DNA of 39,373 bases from Zoogloea sp. LCSB751. Its GTDB lineage: Bacteria; Pseudomonadota; Gammaproteobacteria; Burkholderiales; Rhodocyclaceae. Under the pieces are notes generated by a model. That model saw only the letters and a list, made by a program, of their open reading frames with translations, was not told where the DNA came from and did no database searches. This document shows, piece by piece, positions 1 through 7,412 of the stretch. The DNA lies in NCBI RefSeq assembly GCF_002028455.1, contig NZ_MWUM01000035.1, positions 1 to 39,373 on the forward strand, read 5' to 3'. A program made the position numbers and the translations under genes. How positions within the stretch are numbered: the first letter of the stretch is position 1; every line of letters begins with the position of its first letter.

Positions 1-105
1 ACCTCGCTGCTGCATGAGCTGGAACGTCGGCAAGCGCGTTACGGCTTGCAGGCAATCTGCTGTGCCGGGGGAATGGGTACCGCAACCATCATCGAACGGC
101 TGTGA
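1..105 (+). CDS. Thiolase (acetyl-CoA acetyltransferase family), C-terminal end only
   Basis: The window opens inside a coding frame that reads for 34 codons and stops at TGA 103-105. The residues end in RYGLQAICCAGGMGTATIIERL-like sequence split over the motif: 'RYGL', then 'CCAGGMG', then 'TIIERL'. The Cys-x-Gly-Gly-x-Gly element is the C-terminal catalytic cysteine loop of thiolases, and the TIIERL ending resembles FadA5/FadA6-type enzymes of steroid-like degradation (recalled, not searched). It would catalyse thiolytic release of acetyl- or propionyl-CoA at the end of a beta-oxidation cycle, matching the acyl-CoA dehydrogenases and hydratase downstream. The body and start of the gene lie left of the window, so substrate class cannot be judged. 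Confidence 0.85.
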   Translation, partial: TSLLHELERRQARYGLQAICCAGGMGTATIIERL

Positions 106-134
106 ACGAGGCCCTCACCGGCAGGCAGGGCTCT

Positions 135-160
135 CTCCTGCTGGTGGGGCCACGCAGGAG
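135..160 (+). promoter_or_regulatory. Hairpin that includes the ribosome-binding site of the next gene
   Basis: CTCCTGC (135-141) and GCAGGAG (154-160) are perfect 7-bp inverted arms around a 12-nt loop. The right arm contains the GGAG of the Shine-Dalgarno run GGAGAAGG (157-164) just before ATG 166. If the hairpin folds in mRNA it would mask the ribosome-binding site of the CMD-family gene. No ligand is suggested by the sequence. Confidence 0.4.
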
Positions 161-165
161 AAGGT

Positions 166-684
166 ATGCCCCGTATTGATCCCGTCCCCCTCAACGCTCT
201 GCCGCAGCCCCTTGCAGAAGCAGTGGCCCGGGGGCGTGCCAGCCGGATGCTGAGCTCAAGCCTGCCCGTGCAGGTGTGGGCCCACTGTCCGCAGGTGGCC
301 CAAGCCTGGCTGGCTGCCCTCGAGGAAATGCATGTGAACGGCGTACTCGATGGCCGACTAAAGGAATTGGTGCGCCTGAAGATCGCATCCATAACAAGCT
401 GCCGTGCCTGTCAGGTTGCTCGTAAGGACGACCGTGTGAGCGAGCAAGATATTGCCTGTTTGTCGGCCGATAACGAGCGCTTTTCCGGTCCGGAGCGGGC
501 AGCACTGCGTTATGCAGGACTGTTCGCCGGTGACTATCTGTCTATCGACGATGCAGTTTATATCGATCTGGCGCGCTGGTTCTCCACACCTCAAATCGTC
601 GAACTCAACCTATTTTGCGCATTGATGTTGGCTGGTGGTCGCATGACTTACGTGCAGCAAGCTTATGAGGAAATCCCTGTATGA
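166..684 (+). CDS. Carboxymuconolactone decarboxylase / AhpD-like family protein
   Basis: This 172-residue protein has the CMD/AhpD core: an all-helical fold with a redox-type CxxC (Cys79-Arg-Ala-Cys82) preceded by KELVRLKIAS and followed by a variable segment. The CxxC supports the alkylhydroperoxidase (AhpD-like, peroxide-reducing) branch over true carboxymuconolactone decarboxylases, which lack it. The His usually found three residues after the second Cys is not there (Cys82-Gln-Val-Ala-Arg), so peroxidase activity is uncertain. Start ATG 166 is preceded by GGAGAAGG. Its stop overlaps the start of the glutathione peroxidase gene by 4 bp (ATGA), which implies coupled translation and a joint oxidative-stress role beside the oxygenases. 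Confidence 0.75.
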   Translation: MPRIDPVPLNALPQPLAEAVARGRASRMLSSSLPVQVWAHCPQVAQAWLAALEEMHVNGVLDGRLKELVRLKIASITSCRACQVARKDDRVSEQDIACLSADNERFSGPERAALRYAGLFAGDYLSIDDAVYIDLARWFSTPQIVELNLFCALMLAGGRMTYVQQAYEEIPV

Positions 685-1220
685 GTATTTACGACATTCC
701 TGTGCAACGTATCGATGGGACTCCGGCAACCCTCGGGGACTATCGGGGCAGGGTGCTTCTAATCGTCAACGTGGCCTCGGCCTGCGGCCTGACCCCTCAG
801 TACGCCGGACTCGAAGCCCTGCAGCAGAAGTACCGCTCGCAAGGGCTGGTAGTCCTCGGCTTCCCCTGCAATGACTTTGGTGCTCAGGAGCCTGGCAGCG
901 AGGCCGAGATCCAGAGCTTTTGCGAGGGGCGCTTTCAGGTGAGCTTCCCGCTGTTTGCCAAGCTCGGCATCAACAGTGAGCGTCATCCGCTCTACGACGC
1001 ACTGATAGCAGCCATGCCGGTAGCCACGTCGTCGGTCGACGGCCGGTTGCGCGACGTACTTGTCGAGCACGGACTGCTGCCTGCCCGCGAGAGCGATGTG
1101 ATGTGGAACTTTGAGAAGTTTCTGGTTAATCAGGATGGGAGTGTTGTGGGGCGTTTCGCACCAGACATCGCACCGGATCACCCGGCTCTGGTAGCTGCCA
1201 TCGAGTCGCTGCTGGGCTGA
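681..1220 (+). CDS. Glutathione peroxidase family protein (thiol peroxidase)
   Basis: This 179-residue protein has the hallmark NVASACG with Cys35 as the peroxidatic residue (Cys instead of selenocysteine). It also has FPCNDFGAQEPG, whose Gln69 belongs to the catalytic tetrad, and WNFEKFLV near the C-terminus, which carries the Trp and Asn. Length matches bacterial BtuE/Gpx enzymes that reduce H2O2 and lipid hydroperoxides using thioredoxin or glutathione; no signal peptide is present, so it is cytoplasmic. The middle of the protein (roughly residues 100-135) is longer and less conserved than in short Gpx proteins. It is translationally coupled to the CMD-family gene before it and probably protects the cell during oxygenase-based catabolism. 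Confidence 0.9.
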   Translation: MSIYDIPVQRIDGTPATLGDYRGRVLLIVNVASACGLTPQYAGLEALQQKYRSQGLVVLGFPCNDFGAQEPGSEAEIQSFCEGRFQVSFPLFAKLGINSERHPLYDALIAAMPVATSSVDGRLRDVLVEHGLLPARESDVMWNFEKFLVNQDGSVVGRFAPDIAPDHPALVAAIESLLG

Positions 1221-1259
1221 GTTGTTTGTAGATCAGATTTCTTTCAAGAGGAGGAGCCC

Positions 1260-1466
1260 ATGTCGGAGGTGAAGGTTTTTGTGTTGAAGAACGGCCCCCT
1301 GAAAGTAGAGGGCGCCATTGAACTGTTACAGGACGGTTCCCCATTGGCCTTGCAAGGCACAACCGCCTTCCTGTGTCGCTGTGGCGCATCCGCAAATAAG
1401 CCTTTTTGCGATGGGGCACACAGCCGGATTGGCTTTTGCGATGTGCCAGTGACGGCAGGTGTCTGA
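1260..1466 (+). CDS. CDGSH-type 2Fe-2S protein (NEET family)
   Basis: This 68-residue protein has an exact CDGSH iron-sulfur motif: Cys39-x-Cys41-x2-Ser44-x3-Pro48-x-Cys50-Asp-Gly-Ala-His54, which binds a 2Fe-2S cluster through three Cys and one His. ATG 1260 follows a strong AGGAGGAG run. Small soluble bacterial NEET proteins are thought to act in redox sensing or Fe-S/electron transfer; the specific partner is unknown. It sits 62 bp upstream of the P450 gene and 39 bp after the glutathione peroxidase gene, so it may be co-transcribed with both. A supporting role as electron carrier for the P450 is possible but not shown by the sequence. Confidence 0.88.
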   Translation: MSEVKVFVLKNGPLKVEGAIELLQDGSPLALQGTTAFLCRCGASANKPFCDGAHSRIGFCDVPVTAGV

Positions 1467-1528
1467 CCAGCGGGCGCCGGCCCGACAGGCGTGCAGCCCA
1501 ATGAAAACACTAGGAGGAGAGAGTAGCA

Positions 1529-2803
1529 ATGACCGACAAGATTGAATCTGCACTGGAGCGCGCCTTTGCCGGTGTCGCCAACAACTACGGTGGTGACGAT
1601 GTGGATCTCTACCCGATCTTTCGGGAGATGCGCAAGAATTCACCGATCATCGCCGAAGACTTCATGAGCAAGATCGGCGTTCCGAACATTGCCCGTTACG
1701 ACGCCGAACGCAAGACCTTCACGGTTTTCAAACACAAGGATGTGATGGCCGTACTGCGCGATGCGGCAAACTACACCAGTGGCTTTATTGCAGAAGGCCT
1801 TGGTGCCTTCTTTGACGGCCTGATCCTGACTGGCATGGACGGAGAAGCTCACCGACGGGCCCGTGCGTTGCTCCAGCCAATCTTCATGCCTGACGTGGTG
1901 AATACATGGCGCGATACCAAGATGGATCCCATCGTTCGCAACGAATACCTATTGCCACTGGTGCCTAAAAAGAAGGCTGATCTGATGGATTTCGGCCTTC
2001 ATTTTCCGATCCGCCTGATTTATGCGCTGATCGGCTTTCCTGACGACCAGCCCGAGAAGGTCGAGCAGTATGCTGCCTGGGCGCTGGCGATCCTGGCCGG
2101 TCCGCAGGTAGATCCGGAAAAGGCCGCCGTTGCCCGCAAGGCTGCGATGGAGGCCGCTCAGTCTCTGTACGACGCGGTCAAGGAGGCTGTCGTCGAGGTT
2201 CGCAGGAATGGCGCCGAAGGCAACGACCTGATTAGCCGTCTGATCCGTGCCACCTATGAGGGACGTTCTCTGGACGACCATGAGATCACCACTTTTGTTC
2301 GTTCCTTGCTGCCCGCAGCCGGCGAAACCACTACCCGTACCTTTGGCTCGCTGATGGTCCTGTTGCTCGAACGGCCGGCGGTGCTCGATCGCGTGCGCAA
2401 GGACCGTTCTCTGGTACCCAAGGCCATTGACGAGGCGATCCGCCTGGAGCCGGTGGCTACGTTCAAGGTGCGCCAGGCCGCCCAGGATCTGGAACTCGCC
2501 GGCATGCAGATCCCTAAGGGAGCGATGATCCAATGCATCGTTACCTCCGCCAATCGGGACGAGGACGTTTTCGACAACAGCGAAGAGTTCGACATTGACC
2601 GCAAGGCAAAGCCGTCCTTCGGCTTCGGGTTCGGCCCGCACATGTGTATTGGCCAGTTTATTGCCAAGACCGAACTCCAGGTTGCGCTCAACGCCATTCT
2701 CGACATTTTCCCGAACATCCGCCTCGACCCGGAGCAGCCTCGACCGCGCATCACCGGTGCCCAGCTGCGCGGCCCTCACGCGGTTCCGGTGATTTGGGAC
2801 TGA
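1529..2803 (+). CDS. Cytochrome P450 (soluble bacterial type)
   Basis: This 424-residue protein has every P450 landmark: C-helix HRRAR (His108), I-helix AAGETTT (264-269, oxygen activation, acid-alcohol pair Glu266/Thr267), K-helix Glu302-x-x-Arg305, and the haem loop FGFGPHMC with the thiolate ligand Cys373. There is no membrane anchor, so it is a class I-type soluble enzyme needing a ferredoxin and a ferredoxin reductase. Both candidate ferredoxins lie elsewhere in the window (25389-25625 and 34696-35016) along with a reductase (35053-36288). Start ATG 1529 has AGGAGGAG about 10 bp upstream. In the abietane dit cluster a P450 (DitQ) acts early on the diterpenoid skeleton; a similar hydroxylation is inferred here. 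The family number and substrate cannot be assigned by eye. Confidence 0.95.
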   Translation: MTDKIESALERAFAGVANNYGGDDVDLYPIFREMRKNSPIIAEDFMSKIGVPNIARYDAERKTFTVFKHKDVMAVLRDAANYTSGFIAEGLGAFFDGLILTGMDGEAHRRARALLQPIFMPDVVNTWRDTKMDPIVRNEYLLPLVPKKKADLMDFGLHFPIRLIYALIGFPDDQPEKVEQYAAWALAILAGPQVDPEKAAVARKAAMEAAQSLYDAVKEAVVEVRRNGAEGNDLISRLIRATYEGRSLDDHEITTFVRSLLPAAGETTTRTFGSLMVLLLERPAVLDRVRKDRSLVPKAIDEAIRLEPVATFKVRQAAQDLELAGMQIPKGAMIQCIVTSANRDEDVFDNSEEFDIDRKAKPSFGFGFGPHMCIGQFIAKTELQVALNAILDIFPNIRLDPEQPRPRITGAQLRGPHAVPVIWD

Positions 2804-2821
2804 TGGCTGAAGCAATAAAAC

Positions 2822-2846
2822 TGAACACATATCAAAAAAGTGTTTA
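2822..2846. promoter_or_regulatory. Putative operator A (ACA-N13-TGT type) upstream of the amidohydrolase
   Basis: TGAACA (2822-2827) and TGTTTA (2841-2846) form an inverted repeat (one mismatch) with a 13-nt A-rich spacer, about 80 bp before ATG 2929 in the only non-coding stretch between the P450 and amidohydrolase genes. The ACA-N13-TGT geometry recurs in four other intergenic regions of the window, which is the main reason to call it an operator. It implies that the amidohydrolase and the downstream acyl-CoA genes have their own promoter. Confidence 0.5.
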
Positions 2847-2928
2847 ACAAAATGTAGATGTTGGACTAAACTGAAACTCCAATATCGATCCACGCCCGTC
2901 GTGGACTCCATTCCAACAGGGGACATAA

Positions 2929-4236
2929 ATGAAACTGGAAGATCTGATTCTCGTCAGCGTCGATGACCATGCTATCGAGCCGCGTGGAGCGTTTGATCGC
3001 CACATGCCGGCTAAATTCAAGGGGCGCGAGCCCAAGGTCGAGCAGCGGGGAGGGCGAGACATCTGGGTGTTCGAGGAGCAGGCCACCGGTTACATGGGCC
3101 TCAACTCGGTAGTCGGCCGTCCGAAAGAGGAGTACGGCATGGAGCCGCTGTCCTACGAGCAGATGCGTCGCGGTACTTGGGACATCAAAGCCCGTGTCGA
3201 TGACATGAACGCCAACGGTGTGCTCGGCTCCCTGTGCTTCCCGACCTTCCCCGGATTTGCCGGTCAGCGCTTCCAGGTCATGCCCGACAAGGCAGTCAGC
3301 CTTGCCGCCATCCAGGCCTACAACGATTGGCACTTGCACGACTGGTGCAACGCGGCCCCTGGCCGTTTCATCCCCCTGATGATGGTGCCCTGGTGGGACA
3401 TGCAGGCCGCCGCCGCGGAAGTAAAGCGCCTGGCTGCTCAGGGCGTGCATGCCCTGACCCTGTCCGACAACCCCACTGTGCATGGCTACCCGTCCATCCA
3501 CAATGAACACTGGGATCCCCTGTGGAAAGCCTGCGCTGACAACAACGTGGTTATTTGCTGCCACATCGGCACCGGGGTGAAGGCCGCCCACGCTTCTGAT
3601 GAGTCTCCGATCGACGCCTGGATCACCTCCATGCCGATCTCCATCTCCAACTCGGCGGCGGACTGGATCTGGGCTCCGATGTGGAAGAAGTACCCCAAGT
3701 TGCGCATGGCCCTGTCGGAAGGCGGTATCGGCTGGATTCCCTACCTGCTGGAGCGGGCGGACTTCACCCACAACCATCACAACGCGTGGACCAACTCCAA
3801 CTTCGGAGGCAAGAAGCCCAGCGACATCTTCAACGAGCACATCATTACCTGCTTCATTGAGGATGCCTTTGGTCTGAAAAATCTTGACGCCATCAACGTG
3901 GACATGGTCACCTGGGAGTGCGACTACCCTCACTCTGACTGCACCTGGCCGAATTCCGCTGACGTATTTTGGAAGCAGGCGCAGAACCTGCCCGTCGAGA
4001 TCATAAATAAGATCTCCCACCTCAATGCCATGCGCGAGTTCTCGTACGATCCGTTCGCCATTCTCGGTCGTGAGAACTGCACTGTCGGCGCCCTGCGTGC
4101 TCAGGCCGGCCACGTGAATATCGAGCCGGCCCTCGGGCTGGGGGGCGCAGCTCCTGAGCGTGATCCGACCAAGCCGGTGACATCTGGTGACATTAACAGG
4201 ATGTTCGCTGCTGCCGACGCGCAAACCGCGCTGTAA
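2929..4236 (+). CDS. Amidohydrolase family 2 (TIM-barrel metal-dependent hydrolase)
   Basis: This 435-residue protein is of the amidohydrolase-2 (ACMSD-like) family. It opens with VSVDDHAIEP (residues 9-18), the position where these enzymes carry the first metal-binding motif. It has CCHIGTG with His212, SEGGIGWIPYLLER around Glu264, and ECDYPHSD with Asp332, the conserved catalytic Asp-Tyr-Pro-His element. Family members are Zn-dependent decarboxylases, hydratases or hydrolases in aromatic and terpenoid catabolism; the reaction here is unknown. ATG 2929 is preceded by AACAGGGGAC. Genes of this family often neighbour P450s in polycyclic degradation loci, and this one opens a set of acyl-CoA genes, so a role on a hydroxylated ring-opened acid is likely. 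Confidence 0.88.
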   Translation: MKLEDLILVSVDDHAIEPRGAFDRHMPAKFKGREPKVEQRGGRDIWVFEEQATGYMGLNSVVGRPKEEYGMEPLSYEQMRRGTWDIKARVDDMNANGVLGSLCFPTFPGFAGQRFQVMPDKAVSLAAIQAYNDWHLHDWCNAAPGRFIPLMMVPWWDMQAAAAEVKRLAAQGVHALTLSDNPTVHGYPSIHNEHWDPLWKACADNNVVICCHIGTGVKAAHASDESPIDAWITSMPISISNSAADWIWAPMWKKYPKLRMALSEGGIGWIPYLLERADFTHNHHNAWTNSNFGGKKPSDIFNEHIITCFIEDAFGLKNLDAINVDMVTWECDYPHSDCTWPNSADVFWKQAQNLPVEIINKISHLNAMREFSYDPFAILGRENCTVGALRAQAGHVNIEPALGLGGAAPERDPTKPVTSGDINRMFAAADAQTAL

Positions 4237-4255
4237 GACCCGAGTCACACCTGTT

Positions 4256-4275
4256 CCCGGGGCTGCGGCCCCGGG
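4256..4275 (+). other. GC-rich intercistronic hairpin
   Basis: CCCGGGGC (4256-4263), tetraloop TGCG, GCCCCGGG (4268-4275) form a perfect 8-bp stem 20 bp after the amidohydrolase stop. No T-run follows, so it is unlikely to be an efficient intrinsic terminator; it could stabilise the upstream mRNA end or attenuate the acyl-CoA dehydrogenase genes. Confidence 0.45.
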
Positions 4276-4368
4276 GTAATTGCCGACCCCTGAAGGGAGA
4301 GGCAGGGCAGCGCGCACCCCGAACATCGTCCGCCATATGGATCCCACTTACTTGATTAAGACCGCTCC

Positions 4369-5514
4369 ATGTCCATTGATCAGTTCAAATACAGTCGTAT
4401 CCCGCCTGAGGCTGAAGCCTTGCGAGGTGAGGTACGCCAATTCCTCGCAGATGCGCTGAAGGACTACCCCGTTATTCGCCGGGCTGATTCCTGGATGGGC
4501 TTCGATGAAGAATTCAGTCGTCGCCTTGGTGCCCGCGGATGGGTTGGCATGGCGCTGCCGAAACGCTACGGCGGCTCCGATGCGAGTCCGTTCGCTCGTT
4601 ACGTTGTGATTGAGGAACTACTGGCTGCCGGCGCTCCGGTCTCGGCACACTGGTTTGCCGACCGCCAGAGCGGTCCTCAGATTCTGCATTTCGGCACTGA
4701 TGCCCAGAGAGATCGGCACCTGCCGGCAATCTGTCGTGGCGAGCAGTATTTCTGCATCGGGATGAGCGAGCCCAACTCCGGCTCCGACTTGGCCTCGATC
4801 AAGACCCGTGCCCGCCGCGAGGGTGACAAATGGGTGGTTAACGGCCAGAAGGTGTGGACCACCAACGCCCACCGTTCCCATTACATGATTGCGCTGGTGC
4901 GCACTGCCGAGAACAGCAAGCGTCAGGAAGGGTTGTCACAGTTCATCATCGATCTGTCTCTGCCAGGCATCACCATCCGTCCCATCAAGGATCTGACTGG
5001 TAGCGAACATTTCAATGAAGTGTTCCTTGATGAGGTGGTGCTGGGCGCCGATGCGCTGATCGGCACCGAAGGGGAGGGCTGGTCCCAGGTGACTGCTGAG
5101 CTGGCTTTCGAGCGGAGCGGTCCGGAGCGTTTCCTGAGTTCTATCGCCCTGATCCACACTCTAATCGATGCGGTGGGCAGATCGCCCGACGCCCTGCAGG
5201 CCAAGGAGATCGGTCGGCTGGCGGCCCGCCTCGTCACTCTCCGCAATATGTCACTGTCGGTTACTTCCCAACTTGCGGCCGGTGAGAACCCGGCCTGGGC
5301 GGCGTCCTGTGTGAAGGATTTGGGCGCTGTCTTCGAGCAGGAGATTCCCGAGCTGGCCCAGTTGCTGGTCGAGATTCCGCCGACGGCTGAGGGCGGGAGG
5401 GATCATGCCCGGGTGCTGGCCTATCTGACCCAGATGGCGCCTTCGTTTTCATTGCGTGGTGGTACGCGGGAAATTCTCCGCGGCATCATCGCGCGCGGAT
5501 TGGGGTTGCGTTAA
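4369..5514 (+). CDS. Acyl-CoA dehydrogenase, FadE-type (probable alpha subunit)
   Basis: This 381-residue flavoprotein has the acyl-CoA dehydrogenase layout: N-terminal helical domain, FAD-contacting MSEPNSGSD (132-140), WVVNGQKVWTTNAH (155-168), and C-terminal RGGTREILRGIIARGLG. The usual medium-chain catalytic Glu in the final motif is Gly. Glu248 in the motif FERSGPERF lies where the base of IVD/LCAD-like and ChsE4-type enzymes is found (recalled), so the protein should be active. The next gene starts 2 bp after its stop and encodes a shorter, degenerate homologue. This arrangement is typical of the alpha2beta2 heteromeric dehydrogenases that handle steroid or terpenoid acyl-CoAs. The ribosome-binding site before ATG 4369 is weak. 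Electrons would go to ETF. Confidence 0.93.
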   Translation: MSIDQFKYSRIPPEAEALRGEVRQFLADALKDYPVIRRADSWMGFDEEFSRRLGARGWVGMALPKRYGGSDASPFARYVVIEELLAAGAPVSAHWFADRQSGPQILHFGTDAQRDRHLPAICRGEQYFCIGMSEPNSGSDLASIKTRARREGDKWVVNGQKVWTTNAHRSHYMIALVRTAENSKRQEGLSQFIIDLSLPGITIRPIKDLTGSEHFNEVFLDEVVLGADALIGTEGEGWSQVTAELAFERSGPERFLSSIALIHTLIDAVGRSPDALQAKEIGRLAARLVTLRNMSLSVTSQLAAGENPAWAASCVKDLGAVFEQEIPELAQLLVEIPPTAEGGRDHARVLAYLTQMAPSFSLRGGTREILRGIIARGLGLR

Positions 5515-5516
5515 CC

Positions 5517-6575
5517 ATGCGGGAAATCTTCGATTCGACCGTCGAGCGTCTGTTCGTCGACCTGGTCAGCACTGACAAGGTACTGACCGCCGAAACCTTG
5601 GGCTGGAATGCCGAACTTTGGGCCGCCCTGGAGGAGTCCGGCTTCGGTCTGGCTGCCGTTCCGGAAGAGCAGGGCGGGGCTGGGGCCACCTGGGCCGAAT
5701 TGGGTGGCGTTGTACGCTTGTGTGGCCGTTTCGGGCTACCGCTGCCGCTGCCCGAAACACTGCTCGCTAACTGGTTGCTCGGCGTGTGCGGGCAGGAAAT
5801 CCAAGCAGGTCCGCTGTCCTTCGCGGCCGGCGGCCAACTGACCCTTGCAGATGGCAAGGTCAGTGGCTTGGCAGCCGACGTGCCTTGGGGCCGAGACGTG
5901 CCAGTGCTGATGGGGATCACCGCTGGCGATGCACCGACTCTGGTGCTGCTGCCAGTCGAGGCCGCAGCTACCCGCACTTTGTGCAGCAATACTGCTGCTG
6001 AACCTCGAGACACCTTCTGTTTCGAGGCCGTCCAGCCGCTGCTTTCCGCTCCGCTGCCAACGGGTATTCCCGCCGATGTGCTCCTGCTTGGCGGGGCCAT
6101 GCTGCGTTCTGCCCAGATTGCCGGTGCCCTGCAGCGGATACTCGAGATGACCATCACCTATGCCAACGAGCGGGTCCAGTTCGGCAAGCCTATCGGCAGC
6201 TTCCAGGCCATCCAGCACCAGATCGCCGTGCTCTCCGAGCACACAGCGGCCTCGGTGATGGGCGCCGAAGCAGCCTTCGCCCAGTCTGCCGTTAGCCTTT
6301 CCCGCTTGGCGGTGGCGAGTGCCAAGGTGTGCGCCTCGGAGGCCGCTGGTATCGGTGCTTCAGCTGCCCACGCAGTGCATGGGGCCATCGGCTTTACCCA
6401 TGAGCATGCGCTGCACCTGACGACTCGTCGCTTGTGGAGTTGGCGTAGCGAGTTCGGAACCCTTACCCACTGGTCCTCTGAACTCGGCAGGGCCTTGTGT
6501 CAGGGCGGGGCCGCGCTCTTCTGGCCGACCCTCGTCGCAGGTCATCTCGAAACCCCGGCCGGAGCCTCCGTATGA
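5517..6575 (+). CDS. Acyl-CoA dehydrogenase, short FadE-type (probable beta subunit)
   Basis: This 352-residue acyl-CoA dehydrogenase homologue has a shortened central domain and lacks the MSEP.SGSD flavin motif. The C-terminal domain is recognisable by ITYANERVQFGKPIGSFQAIQH (split: 'ITYANERVQFGKPIG' then 'SFQAIQH') and AIGFTHEHALHLTTRR. No Glu is visible at either usual catalytic position, so alone it is probably inactive. It starts 2 bp after the previous dehydrogenase stop and its own stop overlaps the enoyl-CoA hydratase start by 4 bp. Known family behaviour (steroid ChsE-type pairs) and the tight coupling suggest it is the non-catalytic or FAD-completing partner of the preceding subunit; that pairing is inference. 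Confidence 0.88.
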   Translation: MREIFDSTVERLFVDLVSTDKVLTAETLGWNAELWAALEESGFGLAAVPEEQGGAGATWAELGGVVRLCGRFGLPLPLPETLLANWLLGVCGQEIQAGPLSFAAGGQLTLADGKVSGLAADVPWGRDVPVLMGITAGDAPTLVLLPVEAAATRTLCSNTAAEPRDTFCFEAVQPLLSAPLPTGIPADVLLLGGAMLRSAQIAGALQRILEMTITYANERVQFGKPIGSFQAIQHQIAVLSEHTAASVMGAEAAFAQSAVSLSRLAVASAKVCASEAAGIGASAAHAVHGAIGFTHEHALHLTTRRLWSWRSEFGTLTHWSSELGRALCQGGAALFWPTLVAGHLETPAGASV

Positions 6576-7372
6576 AGCCCTTTCTGATTGTCGAGCGGGA
6601 GGATGCGATCCTCACTGTGCGCATGGACAGTCCTGAAACCCGCAACGCCCTGTCCGAGCCGGCCCAGATGCAGGAATTTGTGGACCTGTGCTCCACCGTC
6701 AAGGCTGACCGTTCGGTCAAGGTCGTCGTTTTATCCGGCAACGGTCCGGCCTTTTGTGCGGGCGGCAACGTCAAGGACATGCGGGAGCGTGGTGGCATCT
6801 TCGCCGGCTCGCCCTACGAGCTGCGTGACAGCTATCGCAACGGCATTCAGCGCATTCCGCTGGCCCTATACGACCTAGATGTGCCGGTGGTGGCCGCAAT
6901 CAATGGTCCAGCCATTGGTGCCGGCCTTGATTTGGCCTGCATGTGCGACGTGCGCATCTCGGCCGACACGGCGAAGTTTGCTGAGAGCTTCGTCAAGCTG
7001 GGCATCGTACCCGGCGATGGCGGCGCTTGGCTGCTGCCGCGTATCGTCGGCATGCCAAAGGCGAGCCTGATGGCCTTGACCGGGGACACAATCGACGCAG
7101 TCAAGGCCCTGGAGTGGGGTCTGGTGACCGAGGTCGTACCTGCGGCCGAACTGGAAGGCGCAGCCCTAAATATTGCCCGTAGGATGGCGGCCAACCCCTC
7201 CCACGGCCTACGCCTTACCAAGCGTCTGCTCCGAGAAGGTCAGCACATGCGCCTAGATTCCCTGCTGGAGCTGTCGGCAGCCTTCCAGTCGCTGGCTCAC
7301 CACACTGACGACCACCAAGAAGCCGTCCGCGCTTTCCTTGAGAAGCGCACCCCGCTGTACACCGGCCGCTGA
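6572..7372 (+). CDS. Enoyl-CoA hydratase/isomerase (crotonase) family protein
   Basis: I chose ATG 6572, which overlaps the previous stop (ATGA), giving 266 residues; an upstream extension would run inside the previous gene. Crotonase features are the two oxyanion-hole segments, FCAGGNVKDM and GPAIGAGLDLACMCD, and the active-site stretch AKFAESFVKLG followed by IVPGDGGAWLLPR. By alignment by eye, the classical hydratase Glu144 position is Phe, with a Glu two residues earlier and an Asp in PGDGG. It may therefore be a hydratase subtype, isomerase or C-C hydrolase rather than a standard beta-oxidation hydratase. It lies between acyl-CoA dehydrogenase genes in one operon and should act on their enoyl-CoA product. 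Confidence 0.92.
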   Translation: MKPFLIVEREDAILTVRMDSPETRNALSEPAQMQEFVDLCSTVKADRSVKVVVLSGNGPAFCAGGNVKDMRERGGIFAGSPYELRDSYRNGIQRIPLALYDLDVPVVAAINGPAIGAGLDLACMCDVRISADTAKFAESFVKLGIVPGDGGAWLLPRIVGMPKASLMALTGDTIDAVKALEWGLVTEVVPAAELEGAALNIARRMAANPSHGLRLTKRLLREGQHMRLDSLLELSAAFQSLAHHTDDHQEAVRAFLEKRTPLYTGR

Positions 7373-7412
7373 GCCGGAACAACTAAAAGATCCAATCTGG
7401 AGGAGCAACAGA

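Noticed and set aside
14..392. Open frames on both strands over the thiolase end and CMD gene (e.g. 14-253 plus, 39-392 minus)
   Set aside because: The thiolase tail in frame 1 and the CMD gene explain this stretch; the other frames show no recognisable protein features.
1949..2926. 325-codon minus-strand frame opposite the P450
   Set aside because: The P450 has all catalytic motifs; the opposite frame has none and no ribosome-binding site.
2866..4347. Long 493-codon minus-strand frame opposite the amidohydrolase
   Set aside because: It mirrors a clearly conserved gene and has low-complexity Gly/Val/His-rich content typical of antisense frames in GC-rich DNA.
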